Of a stretch of 64,000 nucleotides of DNA, positions 1-8,380 are shown piece by piece. This stretch comes from Alkalicella caledoniensis (lineage in GTDB: Bacteria; Bacillota; Proteinivoracia; Proteinivoracales; Proteinivoracaceae): contig NZ_CP058559.1 in the NCBI RefSeq assembly GCF_014467015.1, positions 868,001 through 932,000 on the forward strand, written 5' to 3'. Positions within the stretch are counted from its first letter, which is position 1. The number at the start of each line of letters is the position of its first letter. A program made the translations under genes and the position numbers. The notes under the pieces were generated by a model. It saw nothing but the letters and a program-made list of their open reading frames with translations, made no database searches and had not been told where the DNA came from.

Positions 1-110
1 GATGTAGTTTTTAATTAATTTCAAAATGCAGTTGCTCAACTCTCGGCAACTGCATTTATTTTTTTCATCATAAATCGCTTAAAATAGGACCGCTTCTTCC
101 CTTTGAAATT

Positions 111-138
111 AAAAAACCCTTCACTAAAAAGTGAAGGG
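111..138 (-). terminator. Rho-independent terminator of the first cold-shock gene
   Basis: An 8-bp perfect stem (117-124 with 131-138) is followed on the minus strand by six T residues (111-116). It lies 22 bases past the stop codon of the cold-shock gene at 161. Confidence 0.85.
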
Positions 139-160
139 GTAAATATTTACCATTAGACTA

Positions 161-361
161 TTAAACTACTGTAATATTTTCTGCTTGAGGGCCTTTAGGG
201 CCTTGCGCAAGCTTAAAAGTAACTTTTTGACCTTCTTCTAAAGTTTTGAAACCATCAGTGTTGATTTGAGAGAAGTGAGCAAATACATCTGTACCGTCTT
301 CCCCTGTAATAAAACCAAAACCTTTGTCTGCGTTAAACCATTTTACTGTACCATTCATCAT
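161..361 (-). CDS. Cold-shock protein, CspA/CspB family
   Basis: A 66-residue single-stranded nucleic acid-binding protein that should act as an RNA chaperone in the cytoplasm. It is one cold-shock domain from end to end, with the RNP1 motif KGFGFI and RNP2-like VFAHF near residues 14-32. The open frame extends 18 codons further upstream, but AGGAGG lies about 9 bases before the ATG at 361 and the family length is 65-67, so that start is chosen. It is nearly identical to the next gene (641-844), so this is a recent tandem duplication. Each copy has its own terminator and a 5' leader of well over 50 bases, as is common for cold-regulated csp mRNAs. Confidence 0.93.
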   Translation of the reverse strand: MMNGTVKWFNADKGFGFITGEDGTDVFAHFSQINTDGFKTLEEGQKVTFKLAQGPKGPQAENITVV

Positions 362-596
362 AATAAGTAACCTCCTAGTTGTTTTTTCCAAAATCTTTGT
401 AACTTGGATTTGCAATTAAATTACTGTATATAGGATTATGGCTAATCCATATAATAAAGAATTCTTTGCAAATAGTTGTTTTTAATTCCTATATTTATTT
501 TGCTCAAATTTTAATAATTCATTTGCAATTAATTAAAATTTCACTACTAATTTTAATTAACACTTTATTTTTTCTATTAACTGAGAAAAAGCATAT

Positions 597-628
597 AAAA
601 AACCCTTCACCATCAAGGCGAAGGGTTA
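597..628 (-). terminator. Rho-independent terminator of the second cold-shock gene
   Basis: The stem AACCCTTC (601-608) pairs with GAAGGGTT (620-627), with a short extra CC/GG pairing inside, followed on the minus strand by a T-run (597-602). It sits just after the stop codon of the gene at 641. Confidence 0.85.
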
Positions 629-640
629 AATATACAATAA

Positions 641-844
641 CTATTTAATTACTGTAATGTTTTCTGCTTGAGGACCTTTAGGACCTTGAGCAACTTTGAA
701 AGAAACGCTTTGGCCTTCTTCTAAAGTTTTGAAACCATCAGAGTTAATTTGTGAGAAATGAGCGAATACATCTGTACCGTCTTCTCCTGTAATAAAACCA
801 AAACCTTTGTCTGCGTTAAACCATTTTACTGTACCATTCATCAT
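641..844 (-). CDS. Cold-shock protein, CspA/CspB family (second copy)
   Basis: A 67-residue cold-shock domain protein, a tandem paralogue of 161-361 that differs mostly near the C-terminal half (for example [10 protein letters not shown] against [10 protein letters not shown]). RNP1 (KGFGFI) and RNP2-like (VFAHF) motifs are intact. AGGAGG stands about 9 bases before the ATG at 844. The 208 bases upstream hold no gene and probably carry the promoter and a long 5' untranslated leader. Role inferred from the family: RNA chaperone that melts mRNA structure at low temperature. Confidence 0.93.
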   Translation of the reverse strand: MMNGTVKWFNADKGFGFITGEDGTDVFAHFSQINSDGFKTLEEGQSVSFKVAQGPKGPQAENITVIK

Positions 845-1052
845 AATGTGTACCTCCTAATTGTTTTTTCCTTAAATCTTTGAATTTAGATCGCAAGTAC
901 ATTTTAAATTAGGTTGATACTACATCTTGATAATGATCACCTTATATAAAAACATATGCTACCCTTTTATTCTTGTTTAAGTTTCTACTTATTCTAACAC
1001 ATCTAAAATTCAAAGTCAAATTTTACATTCTTTTTCTTTAAATAATTTTTCT

Positions 1053-1613
1053 TTAGGACTTAATTTCCTTAATCACCCGTGCTGGATTACCCCCTACAAC
1101 TACATTGTCAGGCGTGTCCTTAACAACCACAGCCCCTGAAGCAATTACTACATTGTTACCTATTGTAACCCCTGGATTAATTACCGCCCTACCCCCAATC
1201 CAAACATTGTCACCAATATTAACTGGCTTCCCAAATTCAACCCCAGAATTCCTTTGATGTGGGTCTAGTGGATGAGCAGCAGTGTATATATGTACCCCAG
1301 GTGCTAACATACAATTATCTCCTATTCTAACTTCACAAACATCTAAAATAACACAATCAAAATTTGCATAAAAGTTCTCTCCCACATGGATATTATATCC
1401 ATAATCACAACGGAAGTTTGGTTCAATAAAAATATTCTCTTTTGTAGAACCAAAAAGATTTTTTAACATTTCTGTACGCTTATCAACCTCTGATTCCAAT
1501 GATTGATTAAATAATCTAACCTTACCACGGGCTATTTGCCTATCCGAAGACAATTCTTTATCCCCAGGGTTGTACAGCTCACCTGCTAACATCTTCTCTT
1601 TTTCTGTTTTCAC
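1053..1613 (-). CDS. maa: Maltose/galactoside-type O-acetyltransferase (hexapeptide repeat)
   Basis: A 186-residue acetyl-CoA-dependent sugar O-acetyltransferase of the LacA/Maa/NodL family. Residues 1-55 form the short helical Mac domain ([10 protein letters not shown]). From about residue 60 the protein is a left-handed beta-helix of hexapeptide repeats, ending in [16 protein letters not shown] and [10 protein letters not shown]. The catalytic His of the family is seen in YTAAHPLD (about residue 114). Length matches the family. The gene stands alone, convergent to no neighbour and divergent from the antiterminator at 1985. The real acceptor sugar cannot be told from sequence; maltose or glucose is the family default. 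Confidence 0.85.
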   Translation of the reverse strand: MKTEKEKMLAGELYNPGDKELSSDRQIARGKVRLFNQSLESEVDKRTEMLKNLFGSTKENIFIEPNFRCDYGYNIHVGENFYANFDCVILDVCEVRIGDNCMLAPGVHIYTAAHPLDPHQRNSGVEFGKPVNIGDNVWIGGRAVINPGVTIGNNVVIASGAVVVKDTPDNVVVGGNPARVIKEIKS

Positions 1614-1826
1614 GTTGCCACCTCTTCTACTTAATTATTTTGCCTATATCTACTATATTTATTTTATGAGCTATTTATATAAAATTTAGTGCACTATCTA
1701 CATTTAGTATCTGAAATACCCAAGATATAATATCCCATACCACCTAAGTGTATTACACAGTGTATATGAGGTCAATGATTTATTAGAATCTTCAAAGATT
1801 AATATTAATAAATTGCCAAATTTGTC

Positions 1827-1856
1827 TTGACATTAATTTTTAGCATGTTATTATAA
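1827..1856 (+). promoter_or_regulatory. Sigma-A-type promoter of the antiterminator gene
   Basis: A perfect TTGACA -35 box (1827-1832) is followed after 17-18 bases by ATTATAA (1850-1856) as the -10 box. A start near 1863 would put the RAT and terminator at 1880-1944 at the very beginning of the transcript, as expected for an attenuated leader. Confidence 0.7.
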
Positions 1857-1879
1857 AACCATAAAATAATATTTTTTTC

Positions 1880-1944
1880 GGTGTGTTACTGATAAAACAG
1901 GCATAAACCGTAGTGATTTTTTTACTATAGGTTTATGCTTTTTT
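1880..1944 (+). promoter_or_regulatory. RAT antiterminator/terminator switch upstream of glcT-like gene
   Basis: Positions 1880-1909 contain GTGTTACTG...CAGGCATAAACC, which matches the ribonucleic antiterminator (RAT) hairpin bound by BglG-family proteins. Its 3' part (GCATAAACC, 1901-1909) is also the left arm of a terminator whose right arm is GGTTTATGC (1930-1938), followed by a T-run. The two hairpins overlap and so exclude each other. This implies autoregulation of the antiterminator gene 40 bases downstream. Confidence 0.85.
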
Positions 1945-1984
1945 AAGTCTTAGAGAAACCTTAGCTATTAAAGGGGGCTAGAAT

Positions 1985-2824
1985 ATGTTGGATAAAGAGT
2001 ATCTAATTATTAAAATACTGAATAATAATGTAGTTCTAGCCTTGGACAAGGAAACTAATAAAGAAATGATTTTATTAGGTAAAGGTATTGGTTTTGCGAA
2101 AAAAGAGCAAAAACTCGCTAGAATCCCTAGTTCCAAACTTGAAAAGTCCTATGTGGCATACAATAAAGAAACTAAAAGTGACTATCTTCAAATGATAGAC
2201 AAAATTGATCCACGAGTTATAGGTGTTAGTGAAGAACTAATTTCTAAAGCAGAAGAAAGAATCGGCCACCTAGCTCCCCATGTTCATATATTACTAACAG
2301 ATCATATTGGCTTTGCCATAGAAAGAATTAAGATGGGACTTGAAATTCATAATCCATTTCTATATGAGATTAAAGCCTTATATGATGAAGAGTTCTCCAT
2401 AGGTCTAATGGCAGTGGACTTAATCAAAAAAGCCATAGGTATAACCATATGTGAATCAGAGGTTGGTTTCATAGCCCTTCACCTACAATCTGCCAGGCAA
2501 AACAAAAAAGTAAAAGAGACCCTTAAGTCCACAAGACTCATAAAAGAACTTACAGATATAATTCAAGACAAGCTAGCTATCACTTTAAGTAATAATGACT
2601 TTACATATATTCGGCTAATAAACCACCTCAAAGCTGTTCTAAACAGACTAGAAGAGAATAAATATATAGAGAACCTACTGCTAGATGATATCAAACTTAA
2701 GTTTCAGCAATCATTTTTAATTGCAAAATTACTAGCAAGTCACATAGAGGAAAGCATAAATGTACAGGTTCCCGAAAATGAGTTAGGATATATAACCATA
2801 CACATAGAAAGGCTTAAAAAGTAA
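1985..2824 (+). CDS. glcT: BglG-family transcriptional antiterminator, GlcT-like
   Basis: A 279-residue RNA-binding antiterminator. Residues 1-58 are the CAT/RNA-binding domain. Two PRD domains follow: PRD1 (about 65-170) with histidines in DHIGFAIER and IALHLQSAR, and PRD2 (about 171-279) with INHLKAVL and TIHIERL. These histidines are the usual sites of PTS phosphorylation that switch activity. The ribosome site AAAGGGGG precedes the ATG. RAT elements before this gene (1880) and before the PTS permease (2836) are its likely targets. The RAT at 2836 resembles the B. subtilis ptsG RAT as I recall it, hence GlcT rather than LicT. Sugar specificity remains an inference. Confidence 0.87.
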   Translation: MLDKEYLIIKILNNNVVLALDKETNKEMILLGKGIGFAKKEQKLARIPSSKLEKSYVAYNKETKSDYLQMIDKIDPRVIGVSEELISKAEERIGHLAPHVHILLTDHIGFAIERIKMGLEIHNPFLYEIKALYDEEFSIGLMAVDLIKKAIGITICESEVGFIALHLQSARQNKKVKETLKSTRLIKELTDIIQDKLAITLSNNDFTYIRLINHLKAVLNRLEENKYIENLLLDDIKLKFQQSFLIAKLLASHIEESINVQVPENELGYITIHIERLKK

Positions 2825-2835
2825 ATATCTTCAAA

Positions 2836-2906
2836 GCGTGTTACTGTTAAATCAGGCATGAGCTTAAAAAGTCACAAGTGACTTATTATGCTCATGCCTT
2901 TTGTTG
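2836..2906 (+). promoter_or_regulatory. RAT antiterminator/terminator switch upstream of PTS EIICB
   Basis: GCGTGTTACTGTTAAATCAGG begins a second RAT (2836-2863) only 12 bases after the glcT-like stop codon. GGCATGAG (2855-2862) pairs with CTCATGCC (2891-2898), followed by TTTTGTTGTTTTT, giving a terminator that overlaps the RAT. Read-through from glcT would therefore be controlled a second time before the transporter gene. Two further small hairpins lie between this site and the start codon at 3007. Confidence 0.85.
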
Positions 2907-3006
2907 TTTTTGATGTATATATCCTCTTATTTTAACTTATAAGGTAAGAGGTTGTATAAATACACTGTTTATTTTTGCAGTGTAATAAAAAAAGGGAGGT
3001 TTGATT

Positions 3007-4404
3007 ATGAACAAACTGTTTGGTAAGCTTCAAAAGATTGGTAGAGCACTAATGACACCAATCGCAGTACTTCCAGTTGCAGCTTTACTCCTAAGACTCG
3101 GTGCAGAGGTACCTGGTATTGAGGGTAAATTTGCAGAGATTATCTTAGCTGCTGGTGATGCAGTATTCGGTAACATGGCACTTATATTTGCTATTGGTAT
3201 TGCCTTTGGATTGGCAAAAAACAACGACGGCGCAGCAGCACTGGCCGGCGCCATAGGTTACTTTGTTTGCGTAAACGTCTATACTGTAATTGACCCAGAT
3301 ATTCAAACAGGTGTATTTGCAGGTATTATTATGGGTATCGTTGCTGGAGCTTTGTATAACAAGTATCACAATATCCAGCTACCTGATTTCCTAGGTTTCT
3401 TCGGTGGAAAGAGATTTGTTCCTATAGTAACAAGTATAGTTTCCATCTTTATAGGTTTAGGCTTTGGTTTATTTTGGCCATATGTACAACAAGCACTAGA
3501 TAGCTTTGGTAACGCCGTTGTAGCATCTGGAGCTTTTGGCCAATTCTCTTACGGGTTCTTAAATAGGCTACTTATCCCTACAGGTTTACACCATGTACTA
3601 AACTCCATCTTCTGGTTTACCCATGGCAGCTTTACAAACACAGCTGGGGAAGTTATAAATGGAGATTTGTTTAGATTCCTTGCAGAGGATAGCACTGCAG
3701 GTGTATTCATGGCTGGTTTCTTCCCCATTATGATGTTTGGGTTACCTGCAGCTGCTTTGGCCATGTATCAAACAGCACATAAGCAACAAAAAGCAATTGT
3801 TGGTGGAATGCTTTTCTCTGTAGCTTTCACATCCTTTTTAACAGGAATCACAGAGCCCATAGAGTTTGCCTTTGTGTTTTTAGCACCATCTCTTTACGCA
3901 ATCCATGCTGTATTGACAGGTGTGGCTTTGGTTGTAAGTAATGCCTTAGGCATCTTACATGGTTTTGGTTTTTCAGCAGGACTTATCGACTACCTAATAA
4001 ACTATAACCTAGCCACTAAACCCATACTTCTAATTCCAGTGGGTTTAGGCTTTGGAGCTGTTTACTACTTCATCTTCCTTTTCGCCATCAAGAAATTCAA
4101 CCTTTCAACACCAGGTCGCGTACTAGATGAAAATGTCGAAGGTGATGAAAAAATAGAAAGTATGGGTATAGATGCAGCAGCAACTGCTTATATCAAAGCC
4201 CTTGGTGGAAAAGAAAATCTACAAGATATAGATTCTTGCATAACCAGGCTTCGTCTAGTTATAAAAGACATCTCTTTAGTAAAAGATCCAGAGCTCAAGA
4301 AGATAGGAGCTGCAGGAGTAATGAGAGTTTCCAAAAATAACATACAAGTTATCGTTGGAACAAAAGCTGAAATTCTTGCAGAAGCCATCAAAAGACAAGT
4401 TTAA
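3007..4404 (+). CDS. PTS EIICB, N-acetylglucosamine/glucose type
   Basis: A 465-residue sugar permease of the glucose superfamily. The EIIC membrane domain (about 1-370) begins with LQKIGRALMTPIAVLP and contains the sugar-site stretches FFGGKRFVPI, IPTGLHHVLN and TGITEPIEF. The EIIB domain (about 390-465) carries the phosphorylated cysteine C411 in DSCITRLRL. Overall it reads closer to NagE/NagP (GlcNAc) than to PtsG, but unlike E. coli NagE it has no fused EIIA; that domain is the separate gene at 4500. An upstream TTG at 3001 is possible, but GGGAGGT with 6-base spacing favours ATG 3007. Expression is probably gated by the RAT at 2836. Confidence 0.9.
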   Translation: MNKLFGKLQKIGRALMTPIAVLPVAALLLRLGAEVPGIEGKFAEIILAAGDAVFGNMALIFAIGIAFGLAKNNDGAAALAGAIGYFVCVNVYTVIDPDIQTGVFAGIIMGIVAGALYNKYHNIQLPDFLGFFGGKRFVPIVTSIVSIFIGLGFGLFWPYVQQALDSFGNAVVASGAFGQFSYGFLNRLLIPTGLHHVLNSIFWFTHGSFTNTAGEVINGDLFRFLAEDSTAGVFMAGFFPIMMFGLPAAALAMYQTAHKQQKAIVGGMLFSVAFTSFLTGITEPIEFAFVFLAPSLYAIHAVLTGVALVVSNALGILHGFGFSAGLIDYLINYNLATKPILLIPVGLGFGAVYYFIFLFAIKKFNLSTPGRVLDENVEGDEKIESMGIDAAATAYIKALGGKENLQDIDSCITRLRLVIKDISLVKDPELKKIGAAGVMRVSKNNIQVIVGTKAEILAEAIKRQV

Positions 4405-4410
4405 TATGAC

Positions 4411-4447
4411 TTAAAAGGGCGTTGGCAAAATGCCTACGCCCTTTTAA
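4411..4447 (+). terminator. Intercistronic hairpin between EIICB and EIIA
   Basis: A strong 12-bp stem (4411-4422 with 4436-4447) starts 6 bases after the EIICB stop and lacks a clean T-run on the plus strand. It could be a leaky terminator or an mRNA-stabilising 3' end that sets a ratio between permease and the downstream EIIA gene. Confidence 0.55.
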
Positions 4448-4499
4448 ATATAGGTTAAAAAATCATATCAAAAAGTGTTCAACTCAGGGGGTGAATAGT

Positions 4500-4979
4500 A
4501 TGTTCAAAAATCTACTGGCAAAAAAAATAGAAATTAAAGCTCCTTTTTCAGGAACTATATTAGAGATATCTGAAGTATCGGATCCAGTTTTTTCCGGTAA
4601 GGTAGTGGGAGATGGTTGTGCCATAATACCAACTTCAAATAAGTTAGTGGCACCTGCAGATGGAAAGATTATTCAAATCTCCTCAAGTAAACATGCCATA
4701 GGCATGGAGCTTGAACATGGCATTGAACTCCTGATGCATGTAGGCATTGATACAGTGGAGTTACAAGGTAAAGGGTTTACATCATTTGTAAAAGTAGGAG
4801 ACCATGTAAAAAAAGGACAAGAGTTACTAGAGGTAGACTTAGAGTATTTGAAAAGTAAAGGTAAGATTTTAGAAACACCTATAATAGTAACTAACATGGA
4901 CAAGATCAAAAAAATAGTTAGCTATACCGGCGAAGTAAAGGCAGGAAAAACAACTATCATGAAAATAACACTGCTCTAA
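4500..4979 (+). CDS. PTS glucose-type EIIA (Crr-like)
   Basis: A 159-residue soluble EIIA domain that passes phosphate from HPr to the EIIB domain of the permease upstream. The active histidine H80 is seen in LMHVGIDT, with its partner H65 in SKHAIGM; KAPFSGTI and the C-terminal GKTTIMKI strand are typical of the fold. The open frame extends further upstream, but GGGGGTGA before ATG 4500 fixes the start and gives the family length. In a Gram-positive cell it may serve several EIICB permeases. Confidence 0.92.
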   Translation: MFKNLLAKKIEIKAPFSGTILEISEVSDPVFSGKVVGDGCAIIPTSNKLVAPADGKIIQISSSKHAIGMELEHGIELLMHVGIDTVELQGKGFTSFVKVGDHVKKGQELLEVDLEYLKSKGKILETPIIVTNMDKIKKIVSYTGEVKAGKTTIMKITLL

Positions 4980-5022
4980 TAGTTACCCAACTGTTTGAAA
5001 ACAAAAAAGATTGCTGTACAGG

Positions 5023-5063
5023 ATATAGAAAAAAGGAGGTCATTTACCTCCTTTTTTCTATAT
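5023..5063. terminator. Bidirectional terminator between EIIA and DarA-like gene
   Basis: An almost perfect palindrome (5023-5041 with 5045-5063) combines GGAGGT/ACCTCC with A-runs on one side and T-runs on the other, so it works for both converging genes. Confidence 0.85.
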
Positions 5064-5068
5064 CTAAA

Positions 5069-5392
5069 TTACATTTTTATAAACTGGTCTACATCTATTA
5101 CAAAAACAGTTGCTCCTCCAACAGCTACTTCCACAGGTATTTCCGAACCTGACTTCAAATTTCCCATGGTCGGTGGAGTGTTTACTTTTGCTCTACGTTG
5201 GCAATTGGTTTCGATAATCTCTAACACCGAGGGGACTTCTTTTTCCTCTATTCCTATGAGCACCGTGGAGTTACCCCCTTTAAGGAATCCACCACTACTA
5301 GATAATAAGGTTACTGGATACCCCTTCTCCATAAGGTCGTTACGTAAATTTGCGAAGTCTCTACTTTGTAGTATTGCAATTATAAGTTTCAC
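5069..5392 (-). CDS. darA: Cyclic-di-AMP receptor, DarA/PstA (YaaQ, PII-like)
   Basis: A 107-residue PII-like signalling protein of the YaaQ/DarA family that binds the second messenger cyclic-di-AMP as a trimer. Recognised from KLIIAILQ at the N-terminus, the loop TTLL-like segment followed by SSGGFLKGGNSTVLIGIE, and the C-terminal EVAVGGATVFVIDVDQF. The GTG at 5392 is chosen because AGGAGG lies 7 bases upstream and this gives the family length; the longer frame would add 18 unrelated residues. The output partner of DarA is not settled in the literature I know. It stands alone here and is not in its common tmk/holB setting. Confidence 0.88.
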   Translation of the reverse strand: MKLIIAILQSRDFANLRNDLMEKGYPVTLLSSSGGFLKGGNSTVLIGIEEKEVPSVLEIIETNCQRRAKVNTPPTMGNLKSGSEIPVEVAVGGATVFVIDVDQFIKM

Positions 5393-5529
5393 AAATAAAC
5401 CTCCTACTTTGTATTTTAGTAATCCAAAATTGCCCAAAAAGTGCAACTTTTTTTGTTAAAGACTAATTAAGAAAATAAAATCTTTATTATTTATATACTT
5501 CTCCACCCAGTGGGTTTAATCCTCTAATT

Positions 5530-6864
5530 TTATTTCTCTTTAGCCACAAAAGTTGCAAAAGTATAACCACTGTGTAAACCAGAAATAATTGCATTAAGTC
5601 CTCCACGAACATACAAGCCTGCAAATTTCTCATTGTAAACAAACAAACCAGTTATGGTTCTGAAGGAGTGCTTTAAGAAGCCTTCCCCTTGATCATAAAG
5701 CACGTTATCAACTAATGAAAGAGGAGCATAGCGCTGAACTATAAAATCTTCCTGACTCTTTTCTTCAAGAAGTGTTTTCCATGATGCTTCAGTATAGTCT
5801 GAGCCAGCACAAACTCCTTTAGATGCATAGTAATCAACAGGCTTTATAATATAGTTATCCTTTTGATCTATGTATTGCTGTATATCATTTGCCATAAGTG
5901 CTTTAGTATATGGCACATGGGATTCTATAAAGTCAATTTGATCCTGACTTAGATATTTTCTAAATGTGGGGTGATAAAGAACTTCAAAGAAACGTTTTGT
6001 ATGAACAACCTGGGTTTTTATACTACCTATAACACATGTTTTCCCAGCGAAAAGGCCTTCTATAAATTCTGGGATCTCATCATAGCGATCCATCAAATCT
6101 TTGGTTACCAGCCTTCTATAAACCACGTCAATTACCTTGCCATTTGCATACATTTGCCCATCTGAAACTTTTATGTCCCTGGGATCAACAATAATACAAT
6201 GGTATCCCTCTGACTTGAAAGCCTCTGCGAATACATCAAATTCTATGGAGCTGCCTTTATCAATAAAATCAACAATTGCAATGGAAGTGTCTGCCTTATC
6301 TTTTAGTTTAAGTCCTCTGTTTTTTTGATCTTGGGCATATATATCTTCAACAGCATGAACCCATGAGTGAAAAAGCTCGTGGGTCTCGAAGGAATAACTA
6401 CTATCAAAGTCTTTCATTATCTGCGATTGCTTCAAAACCTGGGCTAGCTCCTTTTGCTCATTCATGGCAGAAGAACCATCGGTATTTAATTCACAGAACT
6501 TATACTCTCCATTACCATAGTAGAAGATATCAAATCTTCCCATGGGCACTTTTGCATCATAAAAGTGCGGTAATCTTATTAGGGCATCTAGTTTGGGATC
6601 AAATCCAAATAACTCCCTAACTGATTCTTCAGCTAAGTATAATTCTATGGTTCTATTAACCACATCCATCATACCTTCTAGAGCTTTTTCAAAGGTTACA
6701 ACATCTGAGTGTGTATAAATTTTGGGGACATACAGATGGGGAACAGGCTCCCCCTTGTAAATAGCCTTAGATTTAGCTACAGCCTCGTTAATATTTTTAA
6801 AATCCTCCTGATATCTTTCAGGATTGTTTAATATTGCTTCTGTCATCTTTTTTTCTATCTGCAT
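5530..6864 (-). CDS. ATP-grasp ligase, glutathionylspermidine-synthase-like
   Basis: A 444-residue protein of the glutathionylspermidine synthase/preATP-grasp type. ELNTDGSSAMNEQ (about residue 125) matches the nucleotide/metal loop of this family, and IIKPVDYYASKGVCAG (about 340) its ATP-binding lysine region. Such enzymes join a carboxylate, often of a gamma-glutamyl thiol, to an amine using ATP. It lies 50 bases downstream of a glutamate-cysteine ligase, which suggests that it extends gamma-glutamylcysteine, but no polyamine or glycine specificity can be read. AAAGGGG precedes the ATG. The six-copy CTTGG repeat begins 13 bases upstream of the start. Confidence 0.7.
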   Translation of the reverse strand: MQIEKKMTEAILNNPERYQEDFKNINEAVAKSKAIYKGEPVPHLYVPKIYTHSDVVTFEKALEGMMDVVNRTIELYLAEESVRELFGFDPKLDALIRLPHFYDAKVPMGRFDIFYYGNGEYKFCELNTDGSSAMNEQKELAQVLKQSQIMKDFDSSYSFETHELFHSWVHAVEDIYAQDQKNRGLKLKDKADTSIAIVDFIDKGSSIEFDVFAEAFKSEGYHCIIVDPRDIKVSDGQMYANGKVIDVVYRRLVTKDLMDRYDEIPEFIEGLFAGKTCVIGSIKTQVVHTKRFFEVLYHPTFRKYLSQDQIDFIESHVPYTKALMANDIQQYIDQKDNYIIKPVDYYASKGVCAGSDYTEASWKTLLEEKSQEDFIVQRYAPLSLVDNVLYDQGEGFLKHSFRTITGLFVYNEKFAGLYVRGGLNAIISGLHSGYTFATFVAKEK

Positions 6865-6877
6865 TGTATACCCCTTT

Positions 6878-6907
6878 CTTGGCTTGGCTTGGCTTGGCTT
6901 GGCTTGG
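6878..6907 (-). repeat. Pentanucleotide tandem repeat (six units) before the ATP-grasp gene
   Basis: Six perfect units of CTTGG (plus strand; CCAAG in the direction of transcription) fill most of the 50-base gap between the ligase genes, immediately before the ribosome site. A 5-bp unit is a classic substrate for slipped-strand change in length. Confidence 0.95.
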
Positions 6908-6914
6908 TATTAGC

Positions 6915-8204
6915 CTATCTTTTAGAACTTGGTACCTCAATTGTTTTTATAAATAAATCTCTGTCATTTCTATAAAGTTCCTTTAACCAATTGGCAACAC
7001 TACCGTATTCATTTACTAACTTATAAAAATCATCCAAGTAGTATCTCTCTTCGTTAGTCACAACTTTAAGAGTTTCTTCCATGAGGTTTTTCTTTAGAGC
7101 AATAAACGTTTCATCTACTTTAACAGGCATTTCTATAAGCCCTTTATTTTGTTCAAGAACCCATTGATCATCAAACCCTTTAGCCTTTTCATAAAGCTTG
7201 TCTAAAAGCGAAGGAGTGTAAAAAATTCCTTTAATCATAGCAACCACAGCTAGTCCATATGGATAGGGAAGAGCGTCAGCCATTCTTATTTCAATGAACT
7301 TTTTTAGTCGTACATCAGGAAAAACCATACTCTGAATGTGTTCAAGTTCCTTTTCACTAAAATCATAGCGGTGCAACAATTCCCTTAGGGTAGCTTCTCC
7401 AGTGTATATATCTACCCCGTCTTTGTTAACGAGAATTGGAGGAACATCCAAAAGATATTCTGCATAGGATCTAAAGTCAAATGTTTTGCTTATTGCACCG
7501 GGAACTAGCTTAGAACGTACTGGATCTGTCTCTTCCCAAATAGCCACCCTCGGGTTTTCTTTATCATATATCTTTCCTTCAAAAATAGGAGTGGAATCAA
7601 AAAGGCTTGCCAGTACAGGTGCAAGAAAATGAGCAACTTTGTACTTTTTAACAAAGTCTGCCTCATCACAATAATCTATAGAAACCTGTGTGGCTGCAGT
7701 TCCCTTCATCATATTATGAGATTTAGCACCATGGTTTTTAAAATACTCAAACATCATCTCATAACGTTTTTTAGGTAAAATCGGTAGTGTTGCAATCTCA
7801 GTTTTAGGGTGGTAGCCCACAGATACTAAAATTTGATTAGGTAACATCTGTGAATAAATATCATCAATAATCCTTCTATATGCTGCATCTACCTCTGCTA
7901 TCTTTTCGAAGGGTTTTATACTAATTTCCACTTGACCACCGGGTTCAAAGGTTATAGTGCTGCCATCTTTTTCAAGACCTAAGGGATAGCCATCTTGCTG
8001 TGAGATCAGGCGCCAATTACTATTGTTTTTTAACAACCCCTGAACAATATCTTTTTGCCCACCTGGTTCAAAATATGAGTAACTCCTCAACGTCTCCCTG
8101 TCTACTAAGAAATGCTCAAATTCAACACCAAGTAATTTGTCAGTTGTTCGAGCATGTTTTTTAAAATACTCCACTTGATGCTCTATATATGTTTTAACAT
8201 CCAT
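6915..8204 (-). CDS. Glutamate-cysteine ligase, plant/EgtA-type (GCS2)
   Basis: A 429-residue ATP-dependent ligase that joins glutamate and cysteine to give gamma-glutamylcysteine, the first step of glutathione-type thiol synthesis. Family marks: LGVEFEHFLVD near residue 25 (glutamate/metal site), ITFEPGGQVEIS (about 90), MMKGTAATQVSIDY (about 165) and the FIEIRMADALPYPYGLAV segment near residue 305. The length fits plant/alphaproteobacterial-type enzymes and not the larger GshAB fusions known in some Gram-positives. Start at ATG 8204 with a weak GGTGAT site. It is the first gene of a two-gene operon with the ATP-grasp ligase. Confidence 0.83.
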   Translation of the reverse strand: MDVKTYIEHQVEYFKKHARTTDKLLGVEFEHFLVDRETLRSYSYFEPGGQKDIVQGLLKNNSNWRLISQQDGYPLGLEKDGSTITFEPGGQVEISIKPFEKIAEVDAAYRRIIDDIYSQMLPNQILVSVGYHPKTEIATLPILPKKRYEMMFEYFKNHGAKSHNMMKGTAATQVSIDYCDEADFVKKYKVAHFLAPVLASLFDSTPIFEGKIYDKENPRVAIWEETDPVRSKLVPGAISKTFDFRSYAEYLLDVPPILVNKDGVDIYTGEATLRELLHRYDFSEKELEHIQSMVFPDVRLKKFIEIRMADALPYPYGLAVVAMIKGIFYTPSLLDKLYEKAKGFDDQWVLEQNKGLIEMPVKVDETFIALKKNLMEETLKVVTNEERYYLDDFYKLVNEYGSVANWLKELYRNDRDLFIKTIEVPSSKR

Positions 8205-8345
8205 TTAATCACCATTTTCTATATTTAATTTTATATTTTGTTGTATGTAACTTTCTTATATTTTACCATTTAACTTGATTTATTTCTATATGCTTAATAT
8301 TTAAAGACAGAAAAATTATATGCCCAACATGGGTATGTAAAACCC

Positions 8346-8380
8346 TAAAAAAATAGCCCTATCATTTGATAGGAGCTAAC
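8346..8380 (-). terminator. Terminator-like hairpin in the 8205-8551 gap
   Basis: CCTATC (8358-8363) pairs with GATAGG (8368-8373), extended by TAGC/GCTA, and the minus strand continues with a T-run. It probably ends the RpiR-type regulator gene whose stop is at 8552. The rest of the 347-base gap should hold the promoter of the divergently oriented ligase operon; I see no gene in it. Confidence 0.5.

Noticed and set aside
466-648. Plus-strand open frame of 60 codons between the cold-shock genes
   Set aside because: AT-rich, no ribosome site and it runs through the terminator of the second cold-shock gene.
4995-5459. Plus-strand open frame of 154 codons opposite the DarA-like gene
   Set aside because: Lies entirely on the opposite strand of a well-recognised gene and has no family features.
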